Below, piece after piece: positions 23,575 to 34,704 of a stretch of DNA of 64,000 nucleotides. This stretch comes from Delphinapterus leucas (lineage: Eukaryota > Chordata > Mammalia > Artiodactyla > Monodontidae): contig NW_022098001.1 of NCBI RefSeq assembly GCF_002288925.2, positions 14,576,743 through 14,640,742 of the forward strand, read 5' to 3'. How positions within the stretch are numbered: the first letter of the stretch is position 1; each line of letters opens with the position of its first letter. The notes beneath the pieces were generated by a model. It was not told where the DNA came from. It saw nothing but the letters and a program-made list of their open reading frames with translations, and did no database searches. The position numbers were made by a program, and so were the translations under genes.

Positions 23575-23945
23575 TATTTTTTATATATAAATTTATTTAT
23601 TTATTTGTTTGTTTATTTAATTTTGGCTGCGTTGGGTCTTCGTTGCTGCACGCGGACTTTCTCTAGTTGTGGCGAGCAGGGGTTACTCTTAGTTAGGGTG
23701 CGCAGGCTTCTCATTGTCGTGGCTTCTCTTGTTGCGGAGCACGGACTCTAGGTGTGCAGGCTTCAGTAGCTGTGGCACGTGGGCTCAGTAGCTGTGGCTT
23801 GCAGGCTCTAGAGCTCAGACTCAGTAGTTGTGGTGCACGGACTTAGTTGCTCCGCGGCATGTGGGATCTTCCCAGACTAGGGCTCGAACCTGTGTCCCTT
23901 GCATTGGCAGGCAGATTCTTAATCACTGCGCCACCATGGAAGCCC
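23575..23945 (-). mobile_element. CHR SINE, long class, in L1
   Basis: An antisense full copy. The flanks TGTTTTATTTTTTA / TGTTTTACTTTTTA form the duplication. Confidence 0.93.
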
Positions 23946-24441
23946 TGTTTTACTTTTTAGATTCCACGTATAGGTGATATCATATCTCTATCTGACTTAT
24001 TTCACTAAGCATAATACCCTTCAAGTCCATCCATGCTGTTGCAAATGGCAAAATTTCATTCTTTTTTATGGCTGATTAGTAGTCCATTGTGTGTGTGTGT
24101 GTATATATATAAATATATATATATATATGTCACATTCTTCTTTATCCATTAATCTGTTGATGGACACTTAAGTTGCTTCCACATCTTGGCTATTTTAGGT
24201 AATGCTGCTATGAACATTGGGGTGCACATAACTTTTTGAATTAGTGTTTTCATTTTCTTCAGATGTATATCCAAGAGTGCAATTGCTGGATCATATGGTA
24301 GTTCTATTTTTAGTTTTTTGAGGCACCTCCAGGCTGTTTTCCACAGTGGCTGCACCAATTTACGTTCCCACCAACAGTGTATGAGGGTTCCCTTTTCTCC
24401 ACATCCGCACCAACATTTGTTACCTGTGGTCTTTTTTTTTC

Positions 24442-24587
24442 TAAGTTATTTTATTTTAAATTATTTTTTATTACGTAATTCTTTTTTGGCCATGCCATGT
24501 GGCATGTGGGATCTTAGTTCCCTGACCAGAGATGGAACCCATGCCCCCTGCAATGGAAGCACAGAGTCTTAACCACTGGATCACCAT
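24442..24587 (-). mobile_element. CHR SINE, short class, in L1
   Basis: An antisense short copy with TTTTGGCCATGCCATGTGGC. The duplication TGTGGTCTTTTT flanks it. Confidence 0.92.
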
Positions 24588-24691
24588 TGTGGTCTTTTTG
24601 ATGATAGCCATTCTGACAGGTATGAGGTGTTATCTCATTGTGGTTTTGATTTGCATTTCTCTGATAATTAACAATGTTGAGCATCTTTTTT

Positions 24692-25008
24692 TTTTAATTT
24701 TTATTTTATTATTTATTTATTTATGGCTGTGTTGGCTCTTCGTTGCTGCGGGTGGGCTTTCCTTAGTTGCAGTGAGCGGGGGCTACTCTCCGTTGAGGTG
24801 TGAGGCTTCTCATTGTTGTGGCTTCTCTTGTTGTGGAGCATGGGCTCTAGGTGCACGGGCTTCAGTAGTTGTGGCATGCGGGCTCAGTAATTGTGGCGCA
24901 TGGGCTTAGTTGCTCCACGGCACGTGGGATCTTCCCGGACCAGGTCTCGAACCCGTGTCCCCTGCATTTGCAGGCGGATTCTTAACCACTTTGCCACCAG
25001 GGAAGCCC
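24692..25008 (-). mobile_element. CHR SINE, long class, in L1
   Basis: An antisense copy. The flanks TGTTGAGCATCTTTT / TGGTGAGCATCTTTT form the duplication (one mismatch). Confidence 0.93.
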
Positions 25009-25047
25009 ATGGTGAGCATCTTTTCATGTGCCTTTTGCCAATTCTTT

Positions 25048-25382
25048 TTTTTTTAAATTTATTTATTTTAGTTATTTATTTTTCGCTGCATTGGGTCTTC
25101 GTTGCTGCTCGCGGGCTTTCTCTAGTTGCGGCGAGCGTGGGCTACTCTTCGTTGCGGTGTGCAGGCTTCTCATTGCGGTGGCTTCTCTTGTTGTGGAGCA
25201 TGGGCTCTAGGCGTGAGGGCTTCAATAGTTGTGGCTCGTGGGCTCTAGAGCACAGACTCAGTAGTTGTGGTGCACGGGCTTAGTTGCTCCACAGCACGTG
25301 GGATCTTCCCAGGCCAGGGCTCAAACACCTGTCGCCTGCATTGGCAGGCGGATTCTTAACCACTGTGCCACCAGGGAAGCCC
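25048..25382 (-). mobile_element. CHR SINE, long class, in L1
   Basis: An antisense full copy with a TTTAAATTTATTTATTTTAG tail side and CCACCAGGGAAGCCC head. Confidence 0.92.
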
Positions 25383-25640
25383 TGCTTATTTTTAAATTGT
25401 GGTTTTGGTGTTGTTGTTGTTGTTCTTGAATTATATGTAGTTCCTTGTATATTCTGGATATTAACTCCCTATCAGATATATTGATACACAGAAATTTAAA
25501 ATTTTGATAGTCCAATTTATCTGGTTTTTTTCTTTTGTTGCTTCTGCTTTGGTGTTTTATCCTAGAAATTATTGCCAAATTCAACATCATGAAGCTTTCC
25601 CCCCGTGTCTTCTTCTAAGAGTTTTATAATTTTAGATTTA
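25383..25640 (-). mobile_element. L1 fragment, probably the continuation of the older L1 at 22,105
   Basis: Antisense ORF2-end text 'TATATTCTGGATATTAACTC' and 'TTGATAGTCCAATTTATCTG'. The order relative to 22,930 fits an interrupted older element, but it could belong to the inner L1. Confidence 0.7.
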
Positions 25641-25747
25641 AGAGCTAAGAAGTCTCTTCTGGAAGCCCACTTAGTCAACTTCCCCGAATGTCTCATTGGC
25701 CTAAGTGGAACCACATGCTTCTCCCTAAATCAATCACTAGCATGAAG

Positions 25748-25788
25748 AATGTAGTAGCTAAAAAAAAAAAAAAAAAAAATGTAGTAGC
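25748..25788 (+). mobile_element. Poly(A)-only retroposition scar
   Basis: An exact 11-bp direct repeat AATGTAGTAGC (25,748-25,758 and 25,778-25,788) encloses only a T and about 18 A residues. It has the structure of an L1-mediated insertion truncated to its tail. Confidence 0.75.
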
Positions 25789-25930
25789 CATGAAAGGAAA
25801 TTAGGCCAAACAAGATTCGTTCTCTCAGGCTAGAACTGATGTCAGCTTTCCTAAAATTCATGGTTTTAGGGGAATGAGGAATGTGTATCCTAAACAAATT
25901 AGGATTCTCAGCATAAGAAGAAGGAATCAT

Positions 25931-26055
25931 GGGAATTCCCTGGCGGTCCAGTGGTTAGGACTCTGTGATTCCACTGCACAGGCCATGGGTTCGATCCCTG
26001 ATTGAGGAACTAAGATCCCGAAAGCCACAAAGCATGATCAAAAAAAAAAAAAAAA
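25931..26055 (+). mobile_element. CHR SINE, short class
   Basis: Head GGGAATTCCCTGGCGGTCCA and a poly(A) tail. The duplication AGAAGAAGGAATCAT / AGAAGAAGCAATCAT flanks it. Confidence 0.94.
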
Positions 26056-26296
26056 AAGAAGAAGCAATCATCTATTTCTACTACAGTTGTCATCTCCCTT
26101 ATTAGATATATCCCAACAGAGGGAAAGGGCATTTGGAGCTAGCTCATTCATACTGGGCTTTGGAGTTTCCTGAGTCCATTAATCACCCCTACAACTGTGA
26201 TTCCATAAGGTCTATCACAGTGAGTTAACATATGTTCTGGTTTTTCAATGAAAATTTAAAAATTGAAATTTGTTTATAAGTTTATTTGTGTGATTT

Positions 26297-26645
26297 TTTT
26301 TTAACTTAAATTAAAAAATTTTTTTTTAATTAATTTTTTTGTCTGCGTTGGGTCTTCGTTGCGGCACGAGGGCTTTCTCTAGTTGCGACAAGCAGGGGCT
26401 ACTCTTTGTTGTAGTGCGTGGGCTTCTCATTGCTGTGGCTTCTCTTGTTGCAGAGCTCAGGCTCTAGGTGCACGGGCTTCAGTAGTTGCAGCACGCGGGC
26501 TCAGTAGTTGTGGCTCTCAGGCTCTAGAGCACAGGCTCAGTAGTTGTGGTGCACGGGCTTAGTTGCTCCATGGCATGTGGGGTTGAACCCGTGTCCCCTG
26601 CATTGGCAGGAGGATTCTTAACCACTGGGCCACCAGGGAAGTCCC
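26297..26645 (-). mobile_element. CHR SINE, long class
   Basis: An antisense copy with T-rich lead and CCACCAGGGAAGTCCC at its head. The flanks share GTGTGATT. A small internal deletion removes the usual 'GATCTTCCC...' part near 26,580. Confidence 0.9.
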
Positions 26646-27104
26646 CTGTGAGTGTGATTAAAATGGCTCTATTCTGATCACTCCTGAGGAAACCAGTTAA
26701 CAAGAGTTTCTAATCCTGTGGGGTCAAAGACAACCTCCTAACTGCAGATCAAGTACCTAGACAATGATCATGCTAAGATGCTGTACCTCACCATGACTCT
26801 TGCCTCAGTCAGTCAGCCACACCTATTTACATTCTTATGGATTCATGGCTAATATTCTGACACAGATTCAGAATACGTGGTCTCATTTGGGAATATAAAA
26901 TAATGAAAAGATGAAAATATTCCATAAATTAGTAAGAATAAAAATGTAAAGCAATACACATAATCTCTCGCCATTCCCAGGAGTGCTTAGGTAGAAGAAA
27001 GAAATGAATACTTATTGAATACATAATATTTGTTAGGCACGCATATGGGATTTTAGTAATTCACCACGGAGAATGGTGGATTAGAATATAATAATAATTT
27101 TTTT
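26646..27104. other. Unique intergenic sequence
   Basis: No gene or repeat recognised. Confidence 0.4.
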
Positions 27105-27121
27105 AATGTTATGTGTATTTT

Positions 27122-27430
27122 GAGACTTCCCTGGTGGTCCAGTGGTAAAGAATCTGCGTTACAATGCAGGGGACAAGGGTTCCATCCCTGGTAGGGGAAC
27201 TAAGATCCCACATGCCTCGGGGCAAATAAGCCCGCGTGCCACAACTACTGAGCTCATGTGCCTCAAAGAGAGCCCACGTGCAGCAACAACAGAGCCCCCG
27301 TGCCCTGGAGCCCTCGCACCACAACTAGAGAGGGAAAACCCGCATGCCACAACTAGAGAGAAAGCTGAGCACTGCAACAAATGATCCCACACGCCTCAAC
27401 AACCTGACGCTGCCAAAAAAAAAAAAAAAA
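27122..27430 (+). mobile_element. CHR-related SINE, intermediate class
   Basis: Head GAGACTTCCCTGGTGGTCCA, body with repeated CCACAACTAGAGAG, poly(A) end. A perfect 17-bp duplication AATGTTATGTGTATTTT lies at 27,105 and 27,431. Confidence 0.95.
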
Positions 27431-27489
27431 AATGTTATGTGTATTTTAACACAATAAAAAAAAGAAAAGAAAATGATATTCATAGTCAA

Positions 27490-28140
27490 ATAACTCTGAC
27501 CCTTGGTATATTGCTTTCTAGTTTTTTATATGCATGAATTCTTAAAATTTTATTTTGTTTTATATACAATATTTGCAATCATAACACTTATGCATTTTTC
27601 CAAATAAAATAATTTTCCCATGTAATTCTAAGTTGTTTATGAGTATCATTTTGATGGCTGTAAAATATTTTGTTTTATGATTATAGCACTGTTTACAGTT
27701 ACTATTTTATTAAACATTTACATTATTTCCAATTTCTTTTTATTACAAATGATGCAATACAAATTTTGTAAATAAAGCTATTTCACCGTTTTGTGATTAC
27801 TTTTTTTTTTTTTTTTTCAGTACGCAGGCCTCTCACTGTTGTGGCCTCTCCCGTTGCGGAACACAGGCTCCAGACGTGCAGGCCCAGCGGCCACGGCTCA
27901 CGGGCCCAACCGCTCCATGGCATGTGGGATCCTCCTGGACCGGGGCACGAACCCGTGTCCCCTGCATCGGCAGGCAGACTCTCAACCACTGCGCCACCAG
28001 GGAAACCCTGTGATAACTTTCTTAAGTTTCCAAAATGAAAAGTATTGGATCAAAGGGCATGACTATTTTAAGGATACGTGTATGGATCCAGCATTATCAA
28101 CACTAACTTACCAATATTCATTTAAATGTAGTATCACTCT
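27490..28140 (-). mobile_element. Old L1 fragment split by a SINE
   Basis: Antisense L1M-type text: 'TTACATTATTTCCAATTTCT', 'AAATGATGCAATAC', then after the SINE 'GTATTGGATCAAAGGGCATG'. Confidence 0.75.
27801..28008 (-). mobile_element. CHR SINE, compact young class
   Basis: An antisense full copy. The flanks TTGTGATTACTTT and TGTGATAACTTT form the duplication. Confidence 0.93.
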
Positions 28141-28381
28141 ACTAGATTTTAAAACATATTACTACAACATGGCGAAAATAAAAATGTTATGGTATTGAAC
28201 AAAAATTTAAAAAAACTCAATTTGTAGAACAAAACTGATGCCTGGTACAAACAAGAGTATCTTTACCTTTCAACCTGTTTTTTCTCCATTCTTTCTTTTA
28301 ATAACCTTGTAAAAGCAACCAGAAAAGCTTCACCATTTCAAATCTTAGAAGTGAGGAAACTGTAAACCTAAGTAAATCCTA

Positions 28382-28438
28382 AACACAACATTGTAAATCA
28401 ACTATACTCCAATAAAAATTAATTTAAAAAAAAAACAA
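28382..28438 (+). mobile_element. Very short (57-bp) L1 3'-end insertion
   Basis: It contains only the L1 terminus (TTGTAAATCAACTATACTCC plus A-rich tail). The duplication CTAAGTAAATCCTA / CTAAGGAAATCCTA flanks it at 28,368 and 28,439. Confidence 0.85.
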
Positions 28439-28452
28439 CTAAGGAAATCCTA

Positions 28453-28944
28453 CAACCACTCAGTAATAGGGGTAAAATTAAAATGGGATAAAACACCAAG
28501 CTTGATCAGCCACTAGCAGCTTCCCAGGGTCCCTTGATCTGGTAGTGATACAGCAATTAGAGTATACAATAAAGAATAGAAACCCCTATTACCATCTAGC
28601 TGCTTGACATTCCGATGACTGTATAACGTTAACCGTGGCTTAAATTTGTAGGTTTGCAATTAGGAGATTATAGTCACTTCTCCTCTGCCAGCAGGTGGCA
28701 GTAGATATTGTAACAGGGCCTTGGAGTCCAAAATGTAAAACCTTTGCCTGAAATTTAAATTTTCGACATGGCTTTTTAAGTTTAATAAACTTTATTAAAA
28801 CAGCTGAATTTATTAACTCATTGTTTTGTACCCTCTTTATTTCTGTCGTTAGTACTGACCAGAATTTTAGTGTCGAATAATCAGTAAACATTGAGTTCCG
28901 TGCATTTATGCTACTCATTAAGGACCATTATTTTAACAAATTTT
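28453..28944. other. Unique intergenic sequence with the CTCF-type motif
   Basis: No repeat or coding signal; it contains the motif at 28,688-28,702. Confidence 0.5.
28688..28702 (+). promoter_or_regulatory. Candidate CTCF binding site
   Basis: CCAGCAGGTGGCAGT fits the CTCF core CCASYAGRKGGCRSY at all 15 positions. It lies in non-repeat sequence about 11.2 kb upstream of the VIRMA start. Binding is inferred from the motif alone. Confidence 0.6.
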
Positions 28945-29190
28945 TATAATTATTTATTTATTTATGTTTTGGCTGCGTCGGGTCCTAGTTGAGGCACGTG
29001 GGATTTTTGTTGCAGCGTGAGGCTCTTCTTTGCGGTGCGCAGGCTCCAGAGCTCATGGGCTCTGTAGCTGTGGCACGCGGGCTTAGTTACCCCGCGACAT
29101 ATGGCATCTTAGTTCCCTGACCAGGGATCAAACCCCCGTCCCCTGCATTGCAGGATCAATTCTTAACCACTGGACCACCATGGAAGTCCC
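28945..29190 (-). mobile_element. CHR-related SINE, older class
   Basis: An antisense copy with TTTTGGCTGCGTCGGGTCCT and GGACCACCATGGAAGTCCC. Confidence 0.88.
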
Positions 29191-29289
29191 TATAACGTCT
29201 TTCTTTTTAATGTCTCTTCTCATTCGTTTCCTTTCCATATCCACTGCAAACAATCCAAATCCAGACTTTTAACCCCCTCACATGAATTA

Positions 29290-29700
29290 TTTTAAGAATT
29301 TTCTTAATGACCATTTTGCTTCTAGTCTTTTATTTCAATTCATTGTAAACATCCCAGGAAGAGTAATCTTCCTGACACATTATTATATAATTTCATTCTT
29401 CTTTCAAAAACGTCAAGGCTCAACCTCAACTTCTCAGTTCACTCCCAGTTTACAAAACAAATTCCAGTGTGGAATTCACGGCAATCCTCCATTGGACCTC
29501 AACTGACCTCTCCCATCTTTAGCTCCTACATTCAAACTCATCTACTCACTAATCACACTGGTCTTTCTGCCTCTGCTCAATTTGTTAAACCAACCAGAAA
29601 CTGTCTCCCCTCCTCTTTGGCCATCTCAATTTTATCTATCCTTCAGAAACCATTTGGCTCAAATTCCATTTCCATAAAGACTTAGCTGACCATCCCAATT
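29290..29700 (+). mobile_element. L2-like LINE fragment
   Basis: A sense text pattern of L2 ('AATCACACTGGTCTTTCTGC', 'CAGAAACCATTTGGCTCAAA', 'CATAAAGACTTAGCTGACC'). Assignment by general resemblance. Confidence 0.55.
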
Positions 29701-29739
29701 CTCATTTATTCAACAACTCATTCAACTATATATAGAGCG

Positions 29740-29772
<33 letters not shown>

Positions 29773-30100
29773 ATATATGTATATATAGTACTAATTGTGT
29801 TCCGGTACTATTAGACAAGGAAATACAACCATAATAATTGTGTAGTTCCTTCCTTCACGGGGTTTACAGTTTCTAAAAGGAAGTTTAATTACAATTGCAG
29901 CAATAAGTGATATAATAAAGTGTACAGTAAGAGCATTTAGGAGCCCCCTGCTTGTAGTGGGTGTGGTGGTCAGACAAATTTCCCCAAGTTCTAAAAAGTG
30001 AGTAGGGAGTTAGTTGGCAGAGAAGGGGCACGGGCACTTCAAACAGAGGAAAAGAGCATGATTAGAAGCATAAGAAAACATTTATAACCTGAGGACTAAA
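29701..30100 (-). mobile_element. L2 fragment containing a (TA)n(TG)n microsatellite
   Basis: Starts ATTTATTCAACAACTCATTC (antisense L2 end), then a (TA)n(GT)n(TA)n tract at 29,725-29,788, then 'TTCCTTCACGGGGTTTACAG' and 'GAGAAGGGGCACGGGCACTTC'-type L2 text. Confidence 0.7.
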
Positions 30101-30224
30101 ACCAAAACAAAACGAAAGCACTCGAGCATTGTAAACACTTAAGTAGTTTTAAATGCTCACTCTCAAATTCTGTACTTAAGCTAGGAACTTAGTTGGCCAA
30201 ATCTGTATTTTAAAAGATCCCTCA

Positions 30225-30423
30225 GGGGACTTCTCTGGCGGTCCAGTGCTTAAGACTTCGCCTTCCAATACAGGGGGTGTGGGTTTGTTCCCTGTTCGGG
30301 TAGCTAAGAACCCACATGCCTTAGGGGGCCAAAAAACCTAAACGTAAAAAAAAAAGCAATATTGTAACAAATTCAATAAAGACTTTAAAAATGGTCCACA
30401 TCAAAAAAAAAAGTCTTAAAAAA
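30225..30423 (+). mobile_element. CHR-1-like SINE
   Basis: Head GGGGACTTCTCTGGCGGTCC; unlike the other copies, the 3' part is ATTCAATAAAGACTTTAAAA with two A-rich runs. The duplication AAAAGATCCCTCAG occurs at about 30,211 and 30,424. Confidence 0.9.
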
Positions 30424-30437
30424 AAAAGATCCCTCAG

Positions 30438-30640
30438 GTGTCATTCTGGAGGATGCATTGGAGGAGAGCAAGACCAGTCAGAAGGCTGCTGCAGTACAAC
30501 GCACAAAGGCAGAGGAGCTCAGCTCAGGGAGGGCAGTAAGGACGGAGAGGAGGGGCCACGTGTGAATGTCATTATGGAGGTGAGATGCTCAGGACTGACT
30601 GGATGAGACCTGAATGACTGCCAGGTCTCTGGCTTAAGCA
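30438..30640 (-). mobile_element. L2-like fragment
   Basis: A continuation of antisense L2-type text after the SINE ('GAGGATGCATTGGAGGAGAG', 'GGAGGTGAGATGCTCAGGAC'). Confidence 0.5.
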
Positions 30641-30681
30641 AGTTAATGAAGAGTGGTGGAATAAGTGGATGGTGGTCTAAG

Positions 30682-30800
30682 GATCCCCATTTTATGGGAT
30701 GGGGGTAACTGAAGATCACTGAGACTAAGTAACTCTCCCAAGATCACACAGCGAATAAGTGTCACAGCCCAGAGCACAGCTAATTCTGTTTGCTCCACCA
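30682..30800 (-). mobile_element. MIR SINE fragment
   Basis: Antisense MIR core: 'CCATTTTATGGGATGGGG', 'AAGTAACTCTCCCAAGATCA', 'CACAGCGAATAAGTGTCACA', 'CAGAGCACAGC'. Confidence 0.85.
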
Positions 30801-31077
30801 GATCCATTTCCTGTCTTTCTCTGTCCTGCTCCATGACCTGGTTGGCTGTACACTGTATCACCTGGGCCTTTCTGCTGTCTGGCTTCTAAGTGGGTTTGGC
30901 CCAAAGGAGAAACAGAGGTCAGAGTGTGGGAGGAAAGAGGGACTGAGGAATGCATTTTCCCTCGCTCTCTCCTGAAGCGAGGTAAAGCTGAAGTTTTATC
31001 AGAGGTTAAATTCCTCCAGACCGGTGTTTCTGAAACTATCAGTGGTGAATGATCTTTTTAAAAAATTTCCACCCACT
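30801..31077. other. Unassigned sequence
   Basis: Nothing recognised; short frames only. Confidence 0.35.
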
Positions 31078-31415
31078 CGGTGGTTAAGAATCCGCCTGCC
31101 AATGCAGGGAACACGGGTTCGAGCCCTGGTCTGAGAAGATCCCACATGCCACAGAGCAACTAAGCCCGTGCACCACAACTACGGAGCCTGTGCTCTAGAG
31201 CCCGCAAGCCACAACTACTGAGCCTGCACACCACAACTACTAAAGCCCGCGCGCTTAAAGCCTGTGCTCTGCAACAAGAGAAGCCACCGCATTGAGAAGC
31301 CCGTGCACCGCAACAAAGAGTAGTCCCCGCTCGCTGCAACTAGAGAAAGCCTGCGCACAGCAACGAAGACCCAACACAGCCAAATAAATAAAATAAAATA
31401 AAATAAAATAAAATA
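31078..31415 (+). mobile_element. CHR SINE, long class, 5'-truncated
   Basis: Starts at CGGTGGTTAAGAATCCGCC, lacking the first ~18 bases of the head, and ends with (AAAAT)n. Confidence 0.92.
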
Positions 31416-32280
31416 GACAGGATCCCAGAGTGTTATGCCTTTATGAGGTTGGAAAAGAGTTGGAAAATAGCTAGGGTCATTGAAACTTTCTGATCAACTG
31501 GCACTAATGGGTGTGCTTATTTCGAGATAGTTTGTGTAGATAACAGTTTACAATCTATGCTTCTCAAATCTTTAGGTAATCTCCAGACTACATTCTGAAG
31601 AATGATGTGGAAGTTTCACAGCAAGCCCTTGGCTTGTAGGGAATTATCATAATAAAGTCTCATGGATAAAGGGGACAGCTGTTCCTTTTAATCAGTGTGC
31701 TCAGAGAGAGAGGAAAATGAAGGCCCTTTGTGTTCCCACTGGTGGACGGGTGTCGTGCAGTTGGCAGTTTGCCAGACTCCCAACTCAGTTGTTCTTGATG
31801 TACTTGCTCTCTGGAGAGGCTGAAATGCTTGGCAGTTCACTCCAACCCTCCTCCCGCTCTGTGTACTGATGTGCATGTCAGTCACCTTGGAAAAGAGGTC
31901 ATCTGTTATCAAACGAATGCAGCATGGACTTATTGTGGGCTGCTTAGCTCTCTCCCACCATCTCTGCCTTTTTGTCACGTTGCCCCTGGCAAGTGTTCAG
32001 ATTTGCGTAAGTTGCTTTTCACATTAGAGGCAATTCTTGTTTTTCTTCAAATGGCTCTTTTCACTGCAGGGTGGTGAAAATCAAAGAAGGAAAGACACTG
32101 TAGCTGGTAAAACAGCAACAGCTACTATGGGCTGTTTACAGACCACTGTTCCGGGGGAGTTTCTAATCTGATGAGCAAAAGAGACAGAAATGAAAGAAAA
32201 AGAATAGTACAGTCCAAGCATTTGATATATAAAACATGCATAATACATAATTTGATATCTGATTTGAAATAGTGAAAAAG
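31416..32280. other. Unique intergenic sequence
   Basis: No repeat recognised. Overlapping frames on both strands at 31,688-32,077 match no known protein. Confidence 0.4.
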
Positions 32281-32282
32281 AA

Positions 32283-32400
32283 ATCAATTCATTCAATAAA
32301 CATTTTTGAGTATTTAGTGTGTGCCAGGAACAGGGTATTATCACTAGTTTGGAAGAAGCTCATAGGCTAGAAGGGGGACACTAACCTATGAAGAAATGGC
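32283..32400 (-). mobile_element. L2 3' end
   Basis: 'TTCATTCAATAAACATTTTT', 'TAGTGTGTGCCAGGAACAGG', 'GAAGCTCATAGGCTAGAAGG' is the antisense L2 terminal pattern. Confidence 0.8.
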
Positions 32401-33237
32401 AAAAGCTAGTTGGGCACTAGACCTTAATCTGTTGAATATACTCCAAAGTACAGATAAAAAAATATCATATCTGAGGAGTCAGGGAACTGTGTGGTGCAGG
32501 AAGTATATATACACCACATTTTGTTTATCCATTTATTCATGGATGGATATTTGGCTTCTTTCCACCTTTTGGCCATTGTGAATAGTGCTGCTATGAGCAT
32601 TCATGTGCAAGTATTTGAGTACTTTTTTCAGATCTTTTGGACTATGCCTAGCAGTGGTAATATGGTAATTCTCTGTCATATGGTAGTTCTATATTTTTTT
32701 TCAGAAACTGCCACACTGCTTTCCACAGTGACTGTACCAGTATATATTCCTAATGTACAAGGGTTCCAATTTCTCTACATCCTCACTAACTCTGATTTAA
32801 AAACAAAAAAACTGTAGCAATTCTAATGGGTGTGAAGTATCTTACTGTGGTTTTGAGTTGTCTTTCCCTAATGACTTAAGATGTTGAGCAACTTTTCATG
32901 TATATATTGGTTATTTGAACGTCTTTGGAGAAATGTCTATTCAAGTTCTCTGCCCATTTTTTCATTGGGTGGTTTGTCTTTTTGTTGTTGAGTTGTAGAG
33001 TTTGTTATATATTCTGGAGAATAGACCATTATTATACATATAGTTTGCAAATAGTTTCTCACATTTTATAGATTGTCTTTTCAGTCTCTTGATAGTGTCA
33101 TTTGATGCACAAAAGTTTTTAATTTTGATTAAGTCCTATTTATTTTTTCTTCTGCTCAAGTTTTTTGTGTCCTAAGAACCCATTGTCAAATCCCAGGTAA
33201 TACAGATTTACTGGTACGTTTTCTTCTAAGACTTTTA

Positions 33238-33454
33238 TTCTTTTTTTTTTATTTTTTTATTTGCGGTACGCGGGCCTCTCACCGTTGTGGCCTCTCCCGT
33301 TGTGGAGAACAGGCTCCGGACTCACAGGCTCAGCGGCCATGGCTCACGGGCCCAGCCGCTCCACGGCATGTGGGATTTTCCCTGACCGGGGCACGAACCC
33401 GTGTCCCCTGCATCGGCAGGCGGACTCTCAACCACTGCGCCACCAGGGAAGCCC
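33238..33454 (-). mobile_element. CHR SINE, compact young class, in L1
   Basis: An antisense full copy. A near-perfect duplication TCTTCTAAGACTTTTAT flanks it (about 33,221 and 33,454). Confidence 0.95.
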
Positions 33455-33880
33455 TCTTCTAAGACTTTTATGGTTTCAGTTTTTATATTCAGGTTCTTGA
33501 TCCATTTTGAGTTCATTTTTGTATACGGTATGAGTTAAGGGTCCAATTTCATTTTTTTTCATATAAACATCCAGTTATCCCAGCACCATTTATTGCAGAG
33601 ATTATTCTTTCCTCCATTGAATGGCCTTGGTACCCTTGTTGAAAATCAATTTACCATATATGTAAAGGTTTATTTCTGACTCATTTAAAAAATTTTATTG
33701 AAGTATAGCTGACTAACAATGTTGTGTTAATTTCTGCTGCACAGCAAAGCAACTCAGTTATATATACTTATATTCTTTTTCATATTCTTTTCCATTATGG
33801 TTTGTCACAGCATATTGAATATAGTTCCTCGTGCTATACAGTAGGACCTTGTTGTTTATCCATACTATATATAAAAGTTT

Positions 33881-33997
33881 GGGAATTCCCTTGTGGTCTA
33901 GTGGTTAGGACTCTGCAATCTCACTGCCGATGGCCCGGGTTCAATCCCTAGTTGGGGAACTAAGATCCCACAAGCTGCATGGCGTGGCCAAAAAAAA
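33881..33997 (+). mobile_element. CHR SINE, short class, in the middle L1
   Basis: Head GGGAATTCCCTTGTGGTCTA and end GGCGTGGCCAAAAAAAA. Confidence 0.92.
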
Positions 33998-34606
33998 GTA
34001 CATTATTTAAAAAAATTTAAAAATACAAGTTTGCCTCTGCTAATCCCAAACTCCCAATCCTTTCCTCCCCTACCTCCTCCTTGGCAACCACAAGTCTTTT
34101 CTCTATATCAGTGAGTATGTTTTTGTTTTGTAGATATGTTGATTTGTGTTGTATTTTAGATTCCACGTATAAGTGATATTATATGATATTTTTCTCTTTC
34201 TGACTTACCTCACTTAGTATGATAATCTCTAAGTCCATCCATGTTGCTGCAAATGGCATAATTCATTCTTTTTTATGGCTGAGTAATATTCCATTGTATA
34301 TATGTACCACATCTTCTTTATCCATTTATTGGTCGATGGACATTCAGGTTGTTTCCATGTCTTGGCTATTGTAAATAGTGCTGCTATGAACATAGGGGTG
34401 CATGCATCTTTTTGCATTATAGTTTTGTCTGGGTACATGCCCAGGAGTGGGATTGCTGGATCATATGGCAACTCTATTTTTACTTTTTTGAGGAACCTCC
34501 ATACTGTTTTCTATAGAGGCTGCACCAATTTACATTCCCACAAACAGTGTAAGAGGGTTCCCTTATCTCCACACCCTCTCCAACATTTGTTATTTGTAGA
34601 CTTTTT

Positions 34607-34704
34607 TTTAAAAACATCTTTATTGGGGTATAATTGCTTTACAATGGTGTGTTAGTTTCTGCTTTATAACAAAGTGAATCAGTTATAAATATACATATGT
34701 TCCC
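34607..34704 (-). mobile_element. Innermost L1, 98-bp 3'-end insertion
   Basis: Only 'ACATCTTTATTGGGGTATAA...CATATGTTCCC' of a young L1 3'UTR, with the duplication TGTAGACTTTTT at 34,595 and 34,705. Confidence 0.93.

Larger units (their letters stand above)
22935..25045 (-). mobile_element. L1 3' half broken by five nested SINEs
   Basis: Antisense L1 pieces at 22,935-22,985, 23,335-23,574, 23,946-24,441, 24,588-24,691 and 25,009-25,045 read as one element in order ('GTACAATATATCCTTGTAGC', 'TTCCACGTATAGGTGATATC', 'AATTGCTGGATCATATGGTA', 'ATTCTGACAGGTATGAGGTG'). SINEs separate the pieces. A (TG)n(TA)n expansion lies at 24,088-24,129. Confidence 0.88.

Noticed and set aside
29467..29685. Ser/Thr/Pro-rich frame
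   Set aside because: It lies in old L2-like sequence, and the short length fits chance.
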